Origin: Isochrysis galbana
Taxonomy: Eukaryota > Haptophyta > Isochrysidales > Isochrysidaceae
Reading direction: 5' to 3'
Assembly (NCBI GenBank): GCA_018136815.1
Contig: CM030931.1
Location: 10,427,072 to 10,491,071 of the forward strand
Length of the DNA: 64,000 nt
Shown here: positions 31,506 through 41,283 of the stretch, piece after piece
Layout of the letters: each line of letters opens with the position of its first letter
Numbering within the stretch: the first letter of the stretch is position 1
The notes under the pieces: generated by a model
The model's input: only the letters and a program-made list of their open reading frames with translations
Database searches by the model: none
Told to the model about the DNA's origin: nothing
Position numbers and translations under genes: made by a program

Positions 31506-31711
31506 CCCTCCCTCCCCCAGCGACGGCGGCTCCGTCGTCGCGCGCCCCACGGAGCAAAAGAGCACGGGACACGACTCCCCTACTCTCCGGAGACGGTGCC
31601 CTCGCTCCTCTCCTCCGTGGAGAGCGAAGACGGGGCGGGCGCATCTGCGAAGACCAGAGCTCGCACACGCCTTTGGAGGATTGGTCTTTCCCGCCATCAG
31701 TCCCTGCCCCC

Positions 31712-33706
31712 ATGTCAGCCCCAGAGCTCCGCCCGGACGCCGAAGCATCCTTTGCTCGCGCAGCGGTCCTCTTTCTTGACGTTGACGGAGTGTGTCATCC
31801 GCTCGACTCGGTCGGGTTGCCTTTGCACGCAGATCGCGCGGCTGTCTTCGCGCGCGGCGAAGTGGAGGGAGCGCCAGCTGTGGCGACAGCCATCCCAGGT
31901 GAATTCTTGCCTGAGTGCATGCAAGCGCTCCGTAGTGTCATTGAGGCTTCTAGCGCGAGAATCATTCTATCATCGACGTGGCGTGAGACAGAAGGTCAGA
32001 AGCAAGCCGTGAATCACGCCCTCGCTCAGCACGGTCTCCCTGTCACTGTGGGATGCACCCCACAGATCAGTGTCCTTGATGGCGGTCGTTCGGCCGAGAT
32101 TTTGCAGTGGGTCTCACACCATCAGCCACAAGCTTGGGTCGCGATCGATGACATCGACCTGTGCTCCTGTGTGAGAGACCATCTGCCCAGCCTAGATACG
32201 AGACATTTTGTGAAGTGCGATCCAGCCACAGGCTTCACCGCGAGGGATGCTGACAAAGTCCTTTCTCTCCTTCTCTCACAAATGTGTGTTCCACCCGATT
32301 CTCTGGGTACTCTTCCACCCTTTTCATTGCTCGAGGTACGCGAAACCTCGAAGGGCCGAGGATGTTTTGCTACGCGCGATATTGAGGCCGGTTCGCCACT
32401 GATTGTCGAGAGGCCCTTGGCCCTATCACATCTCTCGACATCATCGGCGGGAACTACAAAACACTCACATGATGGGTCTGTGGGCGACGCATGGGATGTT
32501 GCAGCAGAGTTAGCATGCGCCGTAGTTCGACGGGGTGTTGTGGCAGCGACTGCGCTTCTCGTCCCGCGCACCAACTTGCGAGAGCATGGCGATAGTCACA
32601 TCCATGCCAAGAGAGTTGCCCCGCGTGTTGAGGCCATGGCCCGCAAATCGATTGATGGGAATGGGACAACTTGCCCGATAGCCGGGGAGCTCTCCCTAGA
32701 TTCCAGCGCACGGCTTGTGCAAGTAGCGGCATTCAATGGCATGGAACTCGGAATACCCTCCGCAGGAGCGCCACGATACCAGGCACTTTGTGCGCGGGCT
32801 TCAATGCTCAACCACTCGTGCTCACCGAATGCCCTGCAAATGGGATTCATTCCACGCCACCAATGTACACAATCTTTGGCGCTAACTCGAGACGAAAGAG
32901 CTGAAGGTGGGCGTGCATTCTCGAGGGTAGAGGATGGCCTCTGGCATGAAAGCTCAGATAATCCACGAGGTGTGGAAGGGGAAGACATCTGGCTGTGTGT
33001 CCGCGCAGTCGTTCCCATTCAAGCGGGTGAGGAGGTGACCATCTCGTACGTCGCCGACCTCACGCAAGTTCATCAGGAGCGTGCGGTGGCACTTGCACAT
33101 CATGGGTTTGAACCCGAGAGCCGAGCGTGCGATGCTTGGCTCGAAGGATGGACGCGGAGGACAGGAACGGGGAGTGGTGATGGCGCATTACCACAAGAGC
33201 AGGGTGCAAGTGGTCCGGAGTCGGCCTTCTCATACAATGAACGCCAAATGTGGCAAGAACGGCTAGAGAAGCTAGTAAGTGCTGCCGACACGGACTGGAA
33301 ATGCGGCCAAGCTCTTGCTGCAAGAGCTGGGGAATCCGGCAGTGCCTCCCGTGCCAAGTTCATGGCAGCTGCAAACTTGTATGCGCAGCTTCTACAACAA
33401 GGCAGCAGTGTGCTAGACTCACGGCACGCAATGCTCACCCATGCTCGTGGGAGATTAGCAACGCTCATGACCGCTTCAAAAGCCGAAAGATCGTGCCGGA
33501 ATGCTCTGCCGCTCTGGCGTGATGTACTTGCAGCCACGAGGTTGTGCTTGCCAAGCGCGTGGCCACAGTTGCTACCCTTGCTGCGGTCCGCACGTGATGC
33601 CGCCGCTGCAGCTGGGGATTTTCTGTCACGCGATGCATACACTCGCGAAATCGAACAAATAACAAGCATTTTGCGAACAAGTTGCGAGGACATTGCAATC
33701 GTTTGA
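31712..33706 (+). CDS. HAD-phosphatase / SET-methyltransferase fusion
   Basis: 664 aa in one exon; ATG 31712 (MSAPELRPDAEA). Residues about 17-190 form a HAD-like domain of the type found in Swiss-army-knife repair proteins: nucleophile motif VLFLDVDGVCHPL, IILSSTWRET, and a late acidic motif VAIDDIDL. From about 208 a SET domain follows: KGRGCFATRDIEAGSPLIVE, the long insert usual in SMYD/SETD6-like proteins, SMLNHSCSPNA (AdoMet-binding NHSCxPN), and GEEVTISYV with the catalytic tyrosine. The C-terminal 200 residues are helical and TPR-like, as in SMYD proteins. Function is inferred: protein lysine methylation combined with a phosphatase or nucleotide-processing activity. No frame break is present across the junction. 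Confidence 0.8.
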   Translation: MSAPELRPDAEASFARAAVLFLDVDGVCHPLDSVGLPLHADRAAVFARGEVEGAPAVATAIPGEFLPECMQALRSVIEASSARIILSSTWRETEGQKQAVNHALAQHGLPVTVGCTPQISVLDGGRSAEILQWVSHHQPQAWVAIDDIDLCSCVRDHLPSLDTRHFVKCDPATGFTARDADKVLSLLLSQMCVPPDSLGTLPPFSLLEVRETSKGRGCFATRDIEAGSPLIVERPLALSHLSTSSAGTTKHSHDGSVGDAWDVAAELACAVVRRGVVAATALLVPRTNLREHGDSHIHAKRVAPRVEAMARKSIDGNGTTCPIAGELSLDSSARLVQVAAFNGMELGIPSAGAPRYQALCARASMLNHSCSPNALQMGFIPRHQCTQSLALTRDERAEGGRAFSRVEDGLWHESSDNPRGVEGEDIWLCVRAVVPIQAGEEVTISYVADLTQVHQERAVALAHHGFEPESRACDAWLEGWTRRTGTGSGDGALPQEQGASGPESAFSYNERQMWQERLEKLVSAADTDWKCGQALAARAGESGSASRAKFMAAANLYAQLLQQGSSVLDSRHAMLTHARGRLATLMTASKAERSCRNALPLWRDVLAATRLCLPSAWPQLLPLLRSARDAAAAAGDFLSRDAYTREIEQITSILRTSCEDIAIV

Positions 33707-35173
33707 CGCAAGCCATGGCGCAATCTGCTCTTCTTCCGACGCCAAGGCATGGTCAAGCAGGCTACACCATCGTTTGAACGGCTTAAGAGCTCTGACATGT
33801 TGGTTTGTGCGCACCACAGGCGCATAATCACATGATCCACATTTATAGTTACAGCTTAATGAAGCGGAACCCACCATGGGCTACGGTATGTCCACGTTTG
33901 CCACACTCCTTTTGCCACGACCTCGCGTAACACAGCAAATAATGGGGGAGTGTTACTGGCGAGGGTACACCTGGCATGCGCAGTCCGTTGTGCTCACCGA
34001 AGCCTACGGGCGGAGCAAATGTCAAGCGTAAGAAATGACGAGACCCTCTAGGTGAATGATTGCTATAGGCCCAAGGATTTGAGCCGAGCGTCGGCGTCAG
34101 CATCGCGGCCATCCATTGGCCGCCCACGGCAACAAATGGAAGCAGCACTGGCCAAAAGCCTCAAACGGCAACTGCAAGACGCACATCACACGATGACACT
34201 CGGCTCGGGCGCAGGGGTCTAGGGCGGTCAAACAAGGGCGTTTTAATTATAAGCAAGGGTTGGGCTGCATCTTGTGGCACCGTGGCGCGATGCGCAATAA
34301 ACAATAAAAACCTCCCGGGGGTAATGTGCCGCCACTAAAATAAACGCTAGAAATGGGGGCTGCGATTCGCCGCCCCCCTATCCCCCCCTCTTCCGCCCCT
34401 CAGTCACGCGCGCTCACGCTCTACCGGTGAAGGGTAAAGAATTTGCGGTCGCGCCCGCGGGCCCCATGCATGGGCGAACCAAGTATAAACTTAGTTGAGA
34501 TGTCTTGTTCGAAAACATCAGCCCCATGAAGGGATCGAGCATGGCTGCATGGCTGCTGCTGCTTGTGTGGCACAGATCACAGGCTTCGGGCCTTGTGGCG
34601 CAATGGGGATCGTGGAAGGACGAGGGCGAAGCCGCTTCGGCGGTCGATTGCGACTGCTCCGAGTGAACGGCGGCGAGTGACAGAGTGGTGGTGATGGTGA
34701 TGGTGATGGGTTAGAGAGCCTCCCGCGCCGGCGCCGGCGGGCATGGACGGATGGACGGGAGAGGAGAGGAAAAGCGTCTGCGCGCTCCATCGCAGACAAT
34801 TGAAACCTTAGCTGAACCATAGTCACAGACCATAGAGTTAGGAGATAGGGAGCGCGGGGGCTTCATCACCATCACTCACTATTGCTACCTACTGCCATAC
34901 AGCACAAGCCGAGCCAGCCGCTCCGTCTCCGTGTGCGTTCGTGCATCAAGAGACCAGGAGACCTGCTGGCCTCCAGGGCCTCTATGTAGCGCACCAGCGG
35001 TGGACGCCAGCGGTGGACGCCAACGGGGAGCTTGGAGGAGCACGGAGAGCGTATAGCTGCGGGCGCGACGACAATATTTAAAAAAATTCCTCCCCTCCCC
35101 CCGAATAAAGCTGCCAGCTACCCAATTGTGAGCCTCGAAAGTTTGACGTCGTAAGCACCTCTTATCCACGAAT
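33707..35173. other. Intergenic with LINE class C hairpin
   Basis: No recognised gene. At 34219-34236 lies tagggcggtcaaacaagg, the terminal block of a dispersed element (also at 2030, 2159, 61089). At 34477-34496 (minus) is a class C LINE hairpin, aactaag-tttata-cttggtt, 5 or so nt before an ATG at 34471; the copy is very short. Short tandem repeats: (ggtgat)n at 34690-34710 and ccagcggtggacg twice at about 34991-35019. Confidence 0.5.
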
Positions 35174-35806
35174 TTAATCATCATGCCCTACCTCTCTCCG
35201 TGACCTTGAACGTGTTTTCCCTCGTCTACCATCGGTCGAAGTGTCGTCTGCTTCACTTGCCCTTGGATGATTTGATACTGATTCCTGTGTGACCATTTTC
35301 TTCATGACTTTATCAACCTTTACACGGTACGGCCTATAGTATTGGGCATCAAAAGGCCCATCCCACCATTCGGCCATAACTGTGGCGTCCAGAAAGGTGA
35401 ATATGTGCGGAATATAGGAAGGAATCACAATCAGCTCCCCGGACTTGTAGAAACGGTCGACATCTCGGCCGTTCTCACGTGTGGTCACCTTGACCTTGCC
35501 ATGAAAAATCATGTCGAACTGGCGAGATGGGTGGACGTCGCCACTACGAAGCACACCGGCCTTCGAGACCAAAACATTGAACCGAAAGCCTCCAATCTGC
35601 AGATTATGCACTGCTCCTCGAACATCCTCCTTCACCGACGGCACTAAGACATCGCCATGATCTGGAGGCGGCGCATAGGTCTGCTGGGCAACGGACTTCT
35701 CCATCTTGTCCAGCGGTGGCCTGTCAAATGGCACCTGCGACCATCTCCCAAGAAGAAATGAGAGCACGCAGGCCGCCGTCACTTGCACCGGAGAGAATGC
35801 TACCAT
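35174..35806 (-). CDS. Membrane-anchored cupin-domain protein
   Basis: 210 aa from ATG 35806 (MVAFSPVQVTAACVLSFLLG); residues 5-22 form a transmembrane anchor. The soluble part has a cupin barrel: FRFNVLVSKAGVLRSGDVHP, RQFDMIFHGKVKVTT, SGELIVIPSYIPHIFTFLDA and TVMAEWWDGPFDAQYYRPYR. The single His in HP and the late PHIF histidine could bind a metal, but the full HxH...E set is not seen. The tail is basic (RRGKTRSRSRREVGHDD). It is divergently paired with the methyltransferase at 36066, with 259 bp between start codons. Confidence 0.65.
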   Translation of the reverse strand: MVAFSPVQVTAACVLSFLLGRWSQVPFDRPPLDKMEKSVAQQTYAPPPDHGDVLVPSVKEDVRGAVHNLQIGGFRFNVLVSKAGVLRSGDVHPSRQFDMIFHGKVKVTTRENGRDVDRFYKSGELIVIPSYIPHIFTFLDATVMAEWWDGPFDAQYYRPYRVKVDKVMKKMVTQESVSNHPRASEADDTSTDGRRGKTRSRSRREVGHDD

Positions 35807-36065
35807 GGCTGGCAGAAATACGCACGGGCGGCCGCGTGTAGCGAGCTGCTGGACTCGAACGACCTCCGCCTCCGCCTTGACGAGCACCCCGCACCCGACC
35901 ACCGACCACACCGAGGAAGCCGAGAGGGAGAGAGAAGAGGTTCTCAAAATAGAATTGCTCTCGGAAGGCCGCCCCCGACCCAATTCAGAACCCAGAACGC
36001 TCGAGACCCCCTAGTTTATAGTTAGACTCGAGCTGCTGCTGGCTTGCTCGTCGGCTCCCGGCGGG

Positions 36066-36809
36066 ATGCTGCCCGGACGCAGGCTCGGCTTGGCCGCAGG
36101 AGCCGTCGTGTATGGCACCGGCGTGTTTGTGGCATACGAGGCAACGCGGCCCAAGCCGCCGCTTCTGACGTGCGATCAGCGTTGCCAGAAATTCGCCCAG
36201 CTAGCCCCTCGGTATGACCAAGAGATCGCTCGAGATGAGGAGTCCAGTGGCATCACGGCGTGGCGAAAGGAGCTGGTTTCCCTGGCGAAAGGCAAAGTTC
36301 TAGAAGTCGCCAGTGGGACAGCGCGGAATCTGTGCTTCTACCCGCCAAGTGTGCAGGAGCTCATCCTGGGAGACAACTGCGAGGGCATGCTGCAAGTGGC
36401 TGCGCAGCGTGTGGCTGAGACTCGTGCTGCACATGACCGACACTGCCCAGACTCAGTAACTCTGGCGGTTTTCGATGCCGCGAGAATGCCTTTCGCGTCG
36501 AATTCTTTTGACACAATCATTGACACATTCGGTATATGCTCCTTTGAAGACCCTCTCGCCGCCCTAAAGGAGATGGCACGCTGCTGCAAACCCGGAGGTA
36601 CCATTCTGTTGCTTGAACACGGGGCATCATCCCTAGCACCATTACGTTGGTGGCAAGATCATAGACTCAATCGGCATGTCAGTATGTGGGGCTGCTACTG
36701 GAATCGGGACATAGAACGCCTTGTGAGGGAGGGCGGACTCAGAATAGTTGAATCCAAAAGGAAGCACTTCGGCACAACCGTCATGCTAAGATGTGAGCCT
36801 TTGCCGTAA
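36066..36809 (+). CDS. OMS1/METTL7-like mitochondrial methyltransferase
   Basis: 247 aa, one exon, ATG 36066. The N-terminal MLPGRRLGLAAGAVVYGTGV is a basic, hydrophobic anchor as in yeast OMS1, an inner-mitochondrial-membrane AdoMet methyltransferase. Class I motifs: I at KVLEVASGTARNLCFYP (VxSGTxRN), post-I acidic ILGDNCEGML, motif II at NSFDTIIDTFGICSFEDP, motif III at CCKPGGTILLLEHGAS. The C-terminal segment WWQDHRLNRHVSMWGCYWNR is typical of OMS1/METTL7 relatives. The substrate is unknown. Confidence 0.8.
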   Translation: MLPGRRLGLAAGAVVYGTGVFVAYEATRPKPPLLTCDQRCQKFAQLAPRYDQEIARDEESSGITAWRKELVSLAKGKVLEVASGTARNLCFYPPSVQELILGDNCEGMLQVAAQRVAETRAAHDRHCPDSVTLAVFDAARMPFASNSFDTIIDTFGICSFEDPLAALKEMARCCKPGGTILLLEHGASSLAPLRWWQDHRLNRHVSMWGCYWNRDIERLVREGGLRIVESKRKHFGTTVMLRCEPLP

Positions 36810-37049
36810 ATGGCCTGCCATCTTGTATCATACTCCTGCTGTTTGCACACCTGCCGCGTTGCCGTTACCACGAATGCAAACCATTCTGGACAGCAGTCGG
36901 CGTGCAGGGTCTCGCAGCTTGTAGAGGCGTATGCTGAGGTAATCGCATCTTTAGAGGCTGTTGCATGTGCTCGTCGAGAGAGACCCGCCCAGCAAGACTC
37001 GTGATCAACAATGGGATGTGACACACTGCCTGCTTTGTGCTTCATTTCT
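36810..37049. other. 3' flank of methyltransferase gene
   Basis: 240 bp; probably 3' UTR. No feature seen. Confidence 0.35.
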
Positions 37050-37200
37050 TGTTTAAAAACATTTTAATATTCTCGCCTCGCGCGTGGCCTTGAGACTCTA
37101 CTTTGTAGCCACACCCCTGACCCTTACCTTCCCCCCCAGCCTGCCTTGAGGCTCCTCCGGCCCCTGATGCGCTACTTAGGGGGCTCGGGTTGTTGTTGAA
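37050..37200 (-). mobile_element. LINE 3' end fragment
   Basis: The complement matches the LINE 3' UTR at 9229-9360 and 28740-28880: ccctaagtagcgcatcagg, gccacgcgcgaggcgagaat, then a short T run (gttttt) at the end. No coding part remains. Confidence 0.65.
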
Positions 37201-37673
37201 ACGAGCCGAACGGCTTGGATCTCAGCTTCGGGATCTCAGCTTCGAGCTTCGAACTCACCCTCAGATCCAGATCCGAGGCGGCGAGTCGAGACTTCTTCGC
37301 AGACCTTGGTCCTTAGAGAATAACGGTTGATTATTGGTACTCGAGACTTGATTGATGGCCCGAGGGCCCGAGGAGATGCAACGAGATGGCCCGAGGGCCC
37401 GACGAGATGTGACGAGATGAACGATTTTTTTTCGATAACGGAACTAGACTACAAGTTTACCCCCTAAGCTTGGTCTTAATGCGGTGTATACGATTTACAA
37501 ACAAGCGAGAAACCGGGGCGGAAGGAATAACTAGCAAGGAAGCCGGAAGCCGACAGAAAGGCGGTAACGGCACGAGCGGGGGAAGGCTAGGCGAAAGCGA
37601 TAGGCAGAGCCCCGTAGCCTTAGTGTCTTTCGAGGACCGACGAATTCCGCTCTCCCTCACTCCACTCTCACTT
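37201..37673. other. Unassigned, with gatggcccgagggcccga repeats
   Basis: The unit gatggcccgagggcccga occurs at 37355-37372 and 37385-37402; each holds a palindrome (gggccc core). A short tandem tctcagcttcg lies near 37220-37241. No gene recognised. Confidence 0.4.
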
Positions 37674-38130
37674 TCACTTTGCCCTCTCCTGCTGCGGCGC
37701 ATCGCGCGCGCCACGACCTGCTCTCAGGGGTCCTGAGGGGGTTCCCAGAGGCCCAGCTAGGCAGCTCGGGGTGCAGTGGAGGCTGGGGCTCAGCCCTTGG
37801 CCCCTGGCCGGTCTCTTCTTGCCTCTCCCGCGCGTGCCTCGCTGGCCGTGGGTGCCCTCCACAGTCCACAGTCCCCTGTCGGCCTGGTGACCAGGCGGAA
37901 GGGTTGGGGGGGGGGAGGTCAGTACGAGTGCGGGCCCATGCGGGCCTGGGAGTGCGCCACCTGACTCGCGCCCACTGGGGGCTTGAGTCAGGGTGTTGAT
38001 TGCTCGGCTCATGCTAGAAGGCAGAGTCTGAGGGTGACCGACAGGCTCCCCAGAGGCCAGAGGGGAATTGGAGCCTGAGGGGGAGGGCACGAGGCCCCTC
38101 CCCCATGTGAACTAAGTATAAAAACTTAGT
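37674..38130 (-). mobile_element. LINE 5' end, class C, long copy
   Basis: Minus-strand hairpin actaag-8 nt-cttagt (38130-38111), then ATG at 38106. The frame holds MSRAINTLTQAPSGRESG and ALPGPHGPALVLTSPPP, as at 8876-9090. The distal part (37680-37860, complement) shares ctcctgcgg, ggaggctggggct and ggcccctggc-like blocks with 40540-40700, suggesting the same ORF1 region there. Confidence 0.65.
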
Positions 38131-38481
38131 ATTTCTGCTCACATAGATATGTACGTGCACATGCAAGGAGCAAGGACACCACATGTGATCGTCATGCAAC
38201 TATCGCAAGGCTTTCCTTTGCTACTGAGTCTACAGGAAAGGATCTGTACGTGATAACGTGTAACTTACCGAGAAGCCTTGCGCACATAAATAATGCCCTC
38301 TTAGCTTTTCCGCGTCAATGCCCGGACCACAAGGAGTGCCGGGTTGAATGGCCAGTAGAAGCCTGACAGCACTTCTGAATTCAAAGACAGCGATGAATGT
38401 TGAATGGGAATCATGTGCCGTAGTGCGGATAGCCTATACACTCTCGTGCTCGGCTTCGATTCGCCAGATTTCATGGTTTTT
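38131..38481. other. 3' flank of DUF84 gene
   Basis: 350 bp with no recognised feature; likely includes the 3' UTR of the gene on the minus strand. Confidence 0.35.
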
Positions 38482-39126
38482 CTAATTCGCCAGGGCAGCA
38501 ATCGCAGCACCGATGGCCTCCTTCAACAGTGCTGAACGAGGAAAATCCCCTCTAGTGAGATAAGCGTGGGGATCCTGCTTGTTGCAACCGTGCTCAGATG
38601 CCAGCCACGCTCCAACGGTACCTTCGGCACCAGCCTCGGCCCAATCGGCCACGAGCGCCGTTGGGAACTGTATTCCAGCACTCGTCGAAACGCCTTCTAC
38701 ACCTGACTTTAGATTGCGCACGACGACGACCGCCAGATCAACCCAAGTCTCCTTCTCCGCATCTTCGCTGTCACGTATGCACACCAGCCCATTCTCAATC
38801 GCGATGGCAAGATCTGCCTGCTCCGCTGCGGGAGACTCAACAATAGCCGTCAGCCGTCCACGTGCCCCTCGAAGAGTTTCCTCCAGCCCAAGAGGCTGAT
38901 CTCGCACGGTGCTCTCTACCTCCACTCCCTCCACTGAACAGCCGGGCAGTGCAAGTTGCGCTGCCTCCAGCTTCAAGCTGGCCGTGCTGCCAAGAAGTGC
39001 TCGTCGGAAAGCTGAGTGCCCTCGTGTTCGGTGAGCTCGGTGGAAGTAGGCGTAGAGACCACTGGCAACCGCCGATGCGAAGCCAGCGGCAGCGCCTAGC
39101 AGTAGCGAGGATCGGTCGAGTGGCAT
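38482..39126 (-). CDS. DUF84-family ITP/XTP phosphatase
   Basis: 214 aa from ATG 39126. Members (YjjX, non-canonical purine NTP phosphatases) remove inosine and xanthosine triphosphates. Family features in order: first strand LLGSTASLKLEAAQ (usual GSTNPVKLEA), VEGVEVESTVRDQPLGLEET followed by LRGARGRL, ADLAIAIENGLV (usual ADyaVGIEgGl), WVDLAVVVVRN, STSAGIQFPTALV, and the C-terminal YLTRGDFPRSALLKEAIGAA. The N-terminal 30 residues add a hydrophobic helix (LLLGAAAGFASAVASGLYAY), so the protein may be membrane-anchored or organelle-targeted, which is unusual for the family. Confidence 0.8.
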   Translation of the reverse strand: MPLDRSSLLLGAAAGFASAVASGLYAYFHRAHRTRGHSAFRRALLGSTASLKLEAAQLALPGCSVEGVEVESTVRDQPLGLEETLRGARGRLTAIVESPAAEQADLAIAIENGLVCIRDSEDAEKETWVDLAVVVVRNLKSGVEGVSTSAGIQFPTALVADWAEAGAEGTVGAWLASEHGCNKQDPHAYLTRGDFPRSALLKEAIGAAIAALAN

Positions 39127-39389
39127 GGCCTCCGACGGCAAGCAACAGATTTTGACGCGCTCGTTCGTCCTCGAAAAGTCGGGTCCATCTCGAAAAGAGG
39201 AGTCACATTAGGCCCAAAATAAGGAAAGGTGAAGAGAATCTCATGAACACCTCGTCTCGCTAGAGTAGGGAGTCTACCTATCGCTATCGCGATATCGCGT
39301 TGTGCGCTGTGTTGTCTGAAATAGTTTTGTTGTAGGGTGCAGCTCTTAGTCCCGTGGGGATTGAATCGCGTCCTCACGCACGTCTCGAT

Positions 39390-39572
39390 CCTAGATGGGA
39401 AATACGTATTTACCGTATTTGGCCAGAGGCCAAATACATATGTATTTGGCTGTATTTGAAGCACGTCCTGGGTTGTAGGCCTTGAATGTATTTGAAATGT
39501 ATTTGGCCGGAGGCCAAATACATATGTATTTGGCTGTATTTGCAGGCCCCGGCACCGTATTTCCCATCCAGG
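39390..39572. mobile_element. 183-bp hAT-type MITE
   Basis: Terminal inverted repeats cctagatgggaaatacg (39390-39406) and the complement of cctggatgggaaatacg at 39556-39572 (one mismatch). Both sides carry the 8-mer gtctcgat (39382-39389, 39573-39580), a perfect target-site duplication of hAT length. Inside are two copies of the 20-bp palindrome ccaaatacatatgtatttgg. Confidence 0.85.
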
Positions 39573-39915
39573 GTCTCGATCCATCGCCGTCGCTAGACTC
39601 ATGTTACAGCTCATCACGTTCTCACTACTAGCTACTAGCACTGGCCTATCCTATGGGCACCGCTCATGCTAGACTTAGACTCGAACATGTGTATTGTTTT
39701 CGCTCTACGCTCTACCCCTACTCTCTACACCTTACCGTGTGCCGTGTGCCGTGTGCCGTGTGTGCTGTGTGCCGATTTGCCGATTTTTGGTGATTGGAGA
39801 ATGTGCGTTGTGCACCTAGCCTAGCGCCTAGCTGCTAGCTGCTAGCTGCTGCAAACTATGCTAGGAAACAGGAAACGCGAAACGCCTGTCGCCTGTTTTA
39901 CTGTTACGAAGCTTG
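39573..39915. other. Simple-repeat region
   Basis: Contains (gtgccgt)n at 39738-39770 and (gctagct)n at 39828-39852. No gene recognised. Confidence 0.5.
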
Positions 39916-40172
39916 AAAAAAAAATTCTTGAAGGTGCCCGCTATGCAGCTACTGACTCACACACCCCCGGTATCGCACACGCCATCGCCTAAACCCCACA
40001 CTCTCACCCCCGCTCCCCCGCTCCCGCTCCACCCCTATGGGGGGGGGTGAGCCCGCGTGCACTACGACGGGCCAGGCGGGTGGGGGGCGGGCTGGGGCTG
40101 GGGCAGGCCTCCTGCCAGCTATTCCGTAGACAAACGTAAACACGCGCGTCGCTTACCTTCTTTTGTCCTGTC
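39916..40172 (-). mobile_element. LINE 3' end fragment
   Basis: In sense (minus) it ends ggcaccttcaagaa followed by nine T at 39924-39916. The same end occurs at 54574-54600 (minus) and 57838-57862 (plus). The rest is Pro-codon-rich GC sequence of the 3' UTR. Confidence 0.65.
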
Positions 40173-40395
40173 GTTTTAAAACCTTCTAATATTATTCTTA
40201 CCGCACTCGCGGCGAATGGAACCACTACCTACTACATGCTGTACATGTAGTAGGTAGCATATTTTCTACACCCCAACTCCAACTCCCCCGGCCCTTCTCC
40301 TTCTCCCCCCGCCATCAGGCGGCTCCCCCCGTGCACTACTAGGGGGATAGGGGTGAAGGGCTTAGATATGGTCCGGTGCCCCCCCCCCCCCCCGG
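40173..40395 (-). mobile_element. Second LINE 3' end with terminal hairpin
   Basis: Sense-strand (minus) sequence gccgcgagtgcggtaagaat followed by aatatt and a short T run resembles the 3' ends at 9229 and 37060. A 14-bp perfect stem with 5-nt loop (ctacctactacatg / catgtagtaggtag, 40225-40257) lies about 50 bp before the end. An 18-base C run (40380-40395) follows. Confidence 0.5.
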
Positions 40396-41226
40396 TGATC
40401 TTTCCCCCCTTCCTCTTGTGTCTCCAAGTGGGCGGCGGCTTCAGTCCCGACTTATCCTGTAAACAGGAGCGGGACTTACCATTACCAATTTTTCGGTGGG
40501 CGGAGCTCCGCCCACCCCCTTCTTTCTCCGCGCCCTCTCTCCCCTCTCCTGCGGCACGCGCGATGGCGCGCCTACGGCAGGTCTCCAGCTGCCCTCTGCC
40601 CTCTGGCGACCCCTGGAGGCTCCTGGAGGCCACCTCAGAGCGTAGAGAGAGGAGGCTGGGGCTGGGCCCTGGCATCCCCTGCCTCTCCCTCGCTGGCGCT
40701 CCTGAGCCTCTGGCCTCTGGCGGATAAAGGTACCCAGCTTTCTAGGACCAGTCCTAGAAACTAGGACGGACTTTGCTAGGTGAGAGCATGACGAATTGGG
40801 ATGGCCCATAGGGCCTGAGGGCAATGAGGAAGGAGCAAGGCCGGCGGCAGGCGTGGCTGAGGAGACGACTTCGGAGACGCTGACGGGCTGAGGCCCGTCA
40901 GCAGAGGAAGGCGGGCAGGTGGGCTTGGGCGAGGGCGAGGACGGCGGCGAAAGCGACATCGAGCGAGCGGCGAGAGGTGAGGGTGAGTGAGAGGAGGGCT
41001 GTGTTGGCAGGGGCTGGTGAGGCGAGGCGAGACTGTAGGGTACGAGTATTACGAGAGCGAGAGCGATGAGAGCGAGAGCGACGGATGACGACTGACGACA
41101 GGACGTCGGATCCAACGATGCTGAGGCACCGACTCACGAACACACCATAATCATTCACCCAAACCAAGCAAAACATGAAATAACCGAGACCCCCAAATCG
41201 CCGGTAACTCAAACACGTCGCGAGAG

Positions 41227-41278
<52 letters not shown>
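40396..41278 (-). other. Gag-like retroelement remnant and GA tract
   Basis: Minus-strand frame from ATG near 40961 reads MSLSPPSSPSPKPTCPPSSA and carries the segment repeated at 9094-9213. Its leader (cgctctcgctctc, ctcactcaccctc) resembles that of the ORF at 14484. A CTAGGAC fold-back lies at 40741-40775. A (GA)n tract at 41232-41277 borders the intact LINE. Confidence 0.45.

Positions 41279-41283
<5 letters not shown>

Noticed and set aside
33849-34148. 99-aa minus-strand frame (GVPSPVTLPHYLLCYARSW)
   Set aside because: Lacks a clear start and any recognised family.
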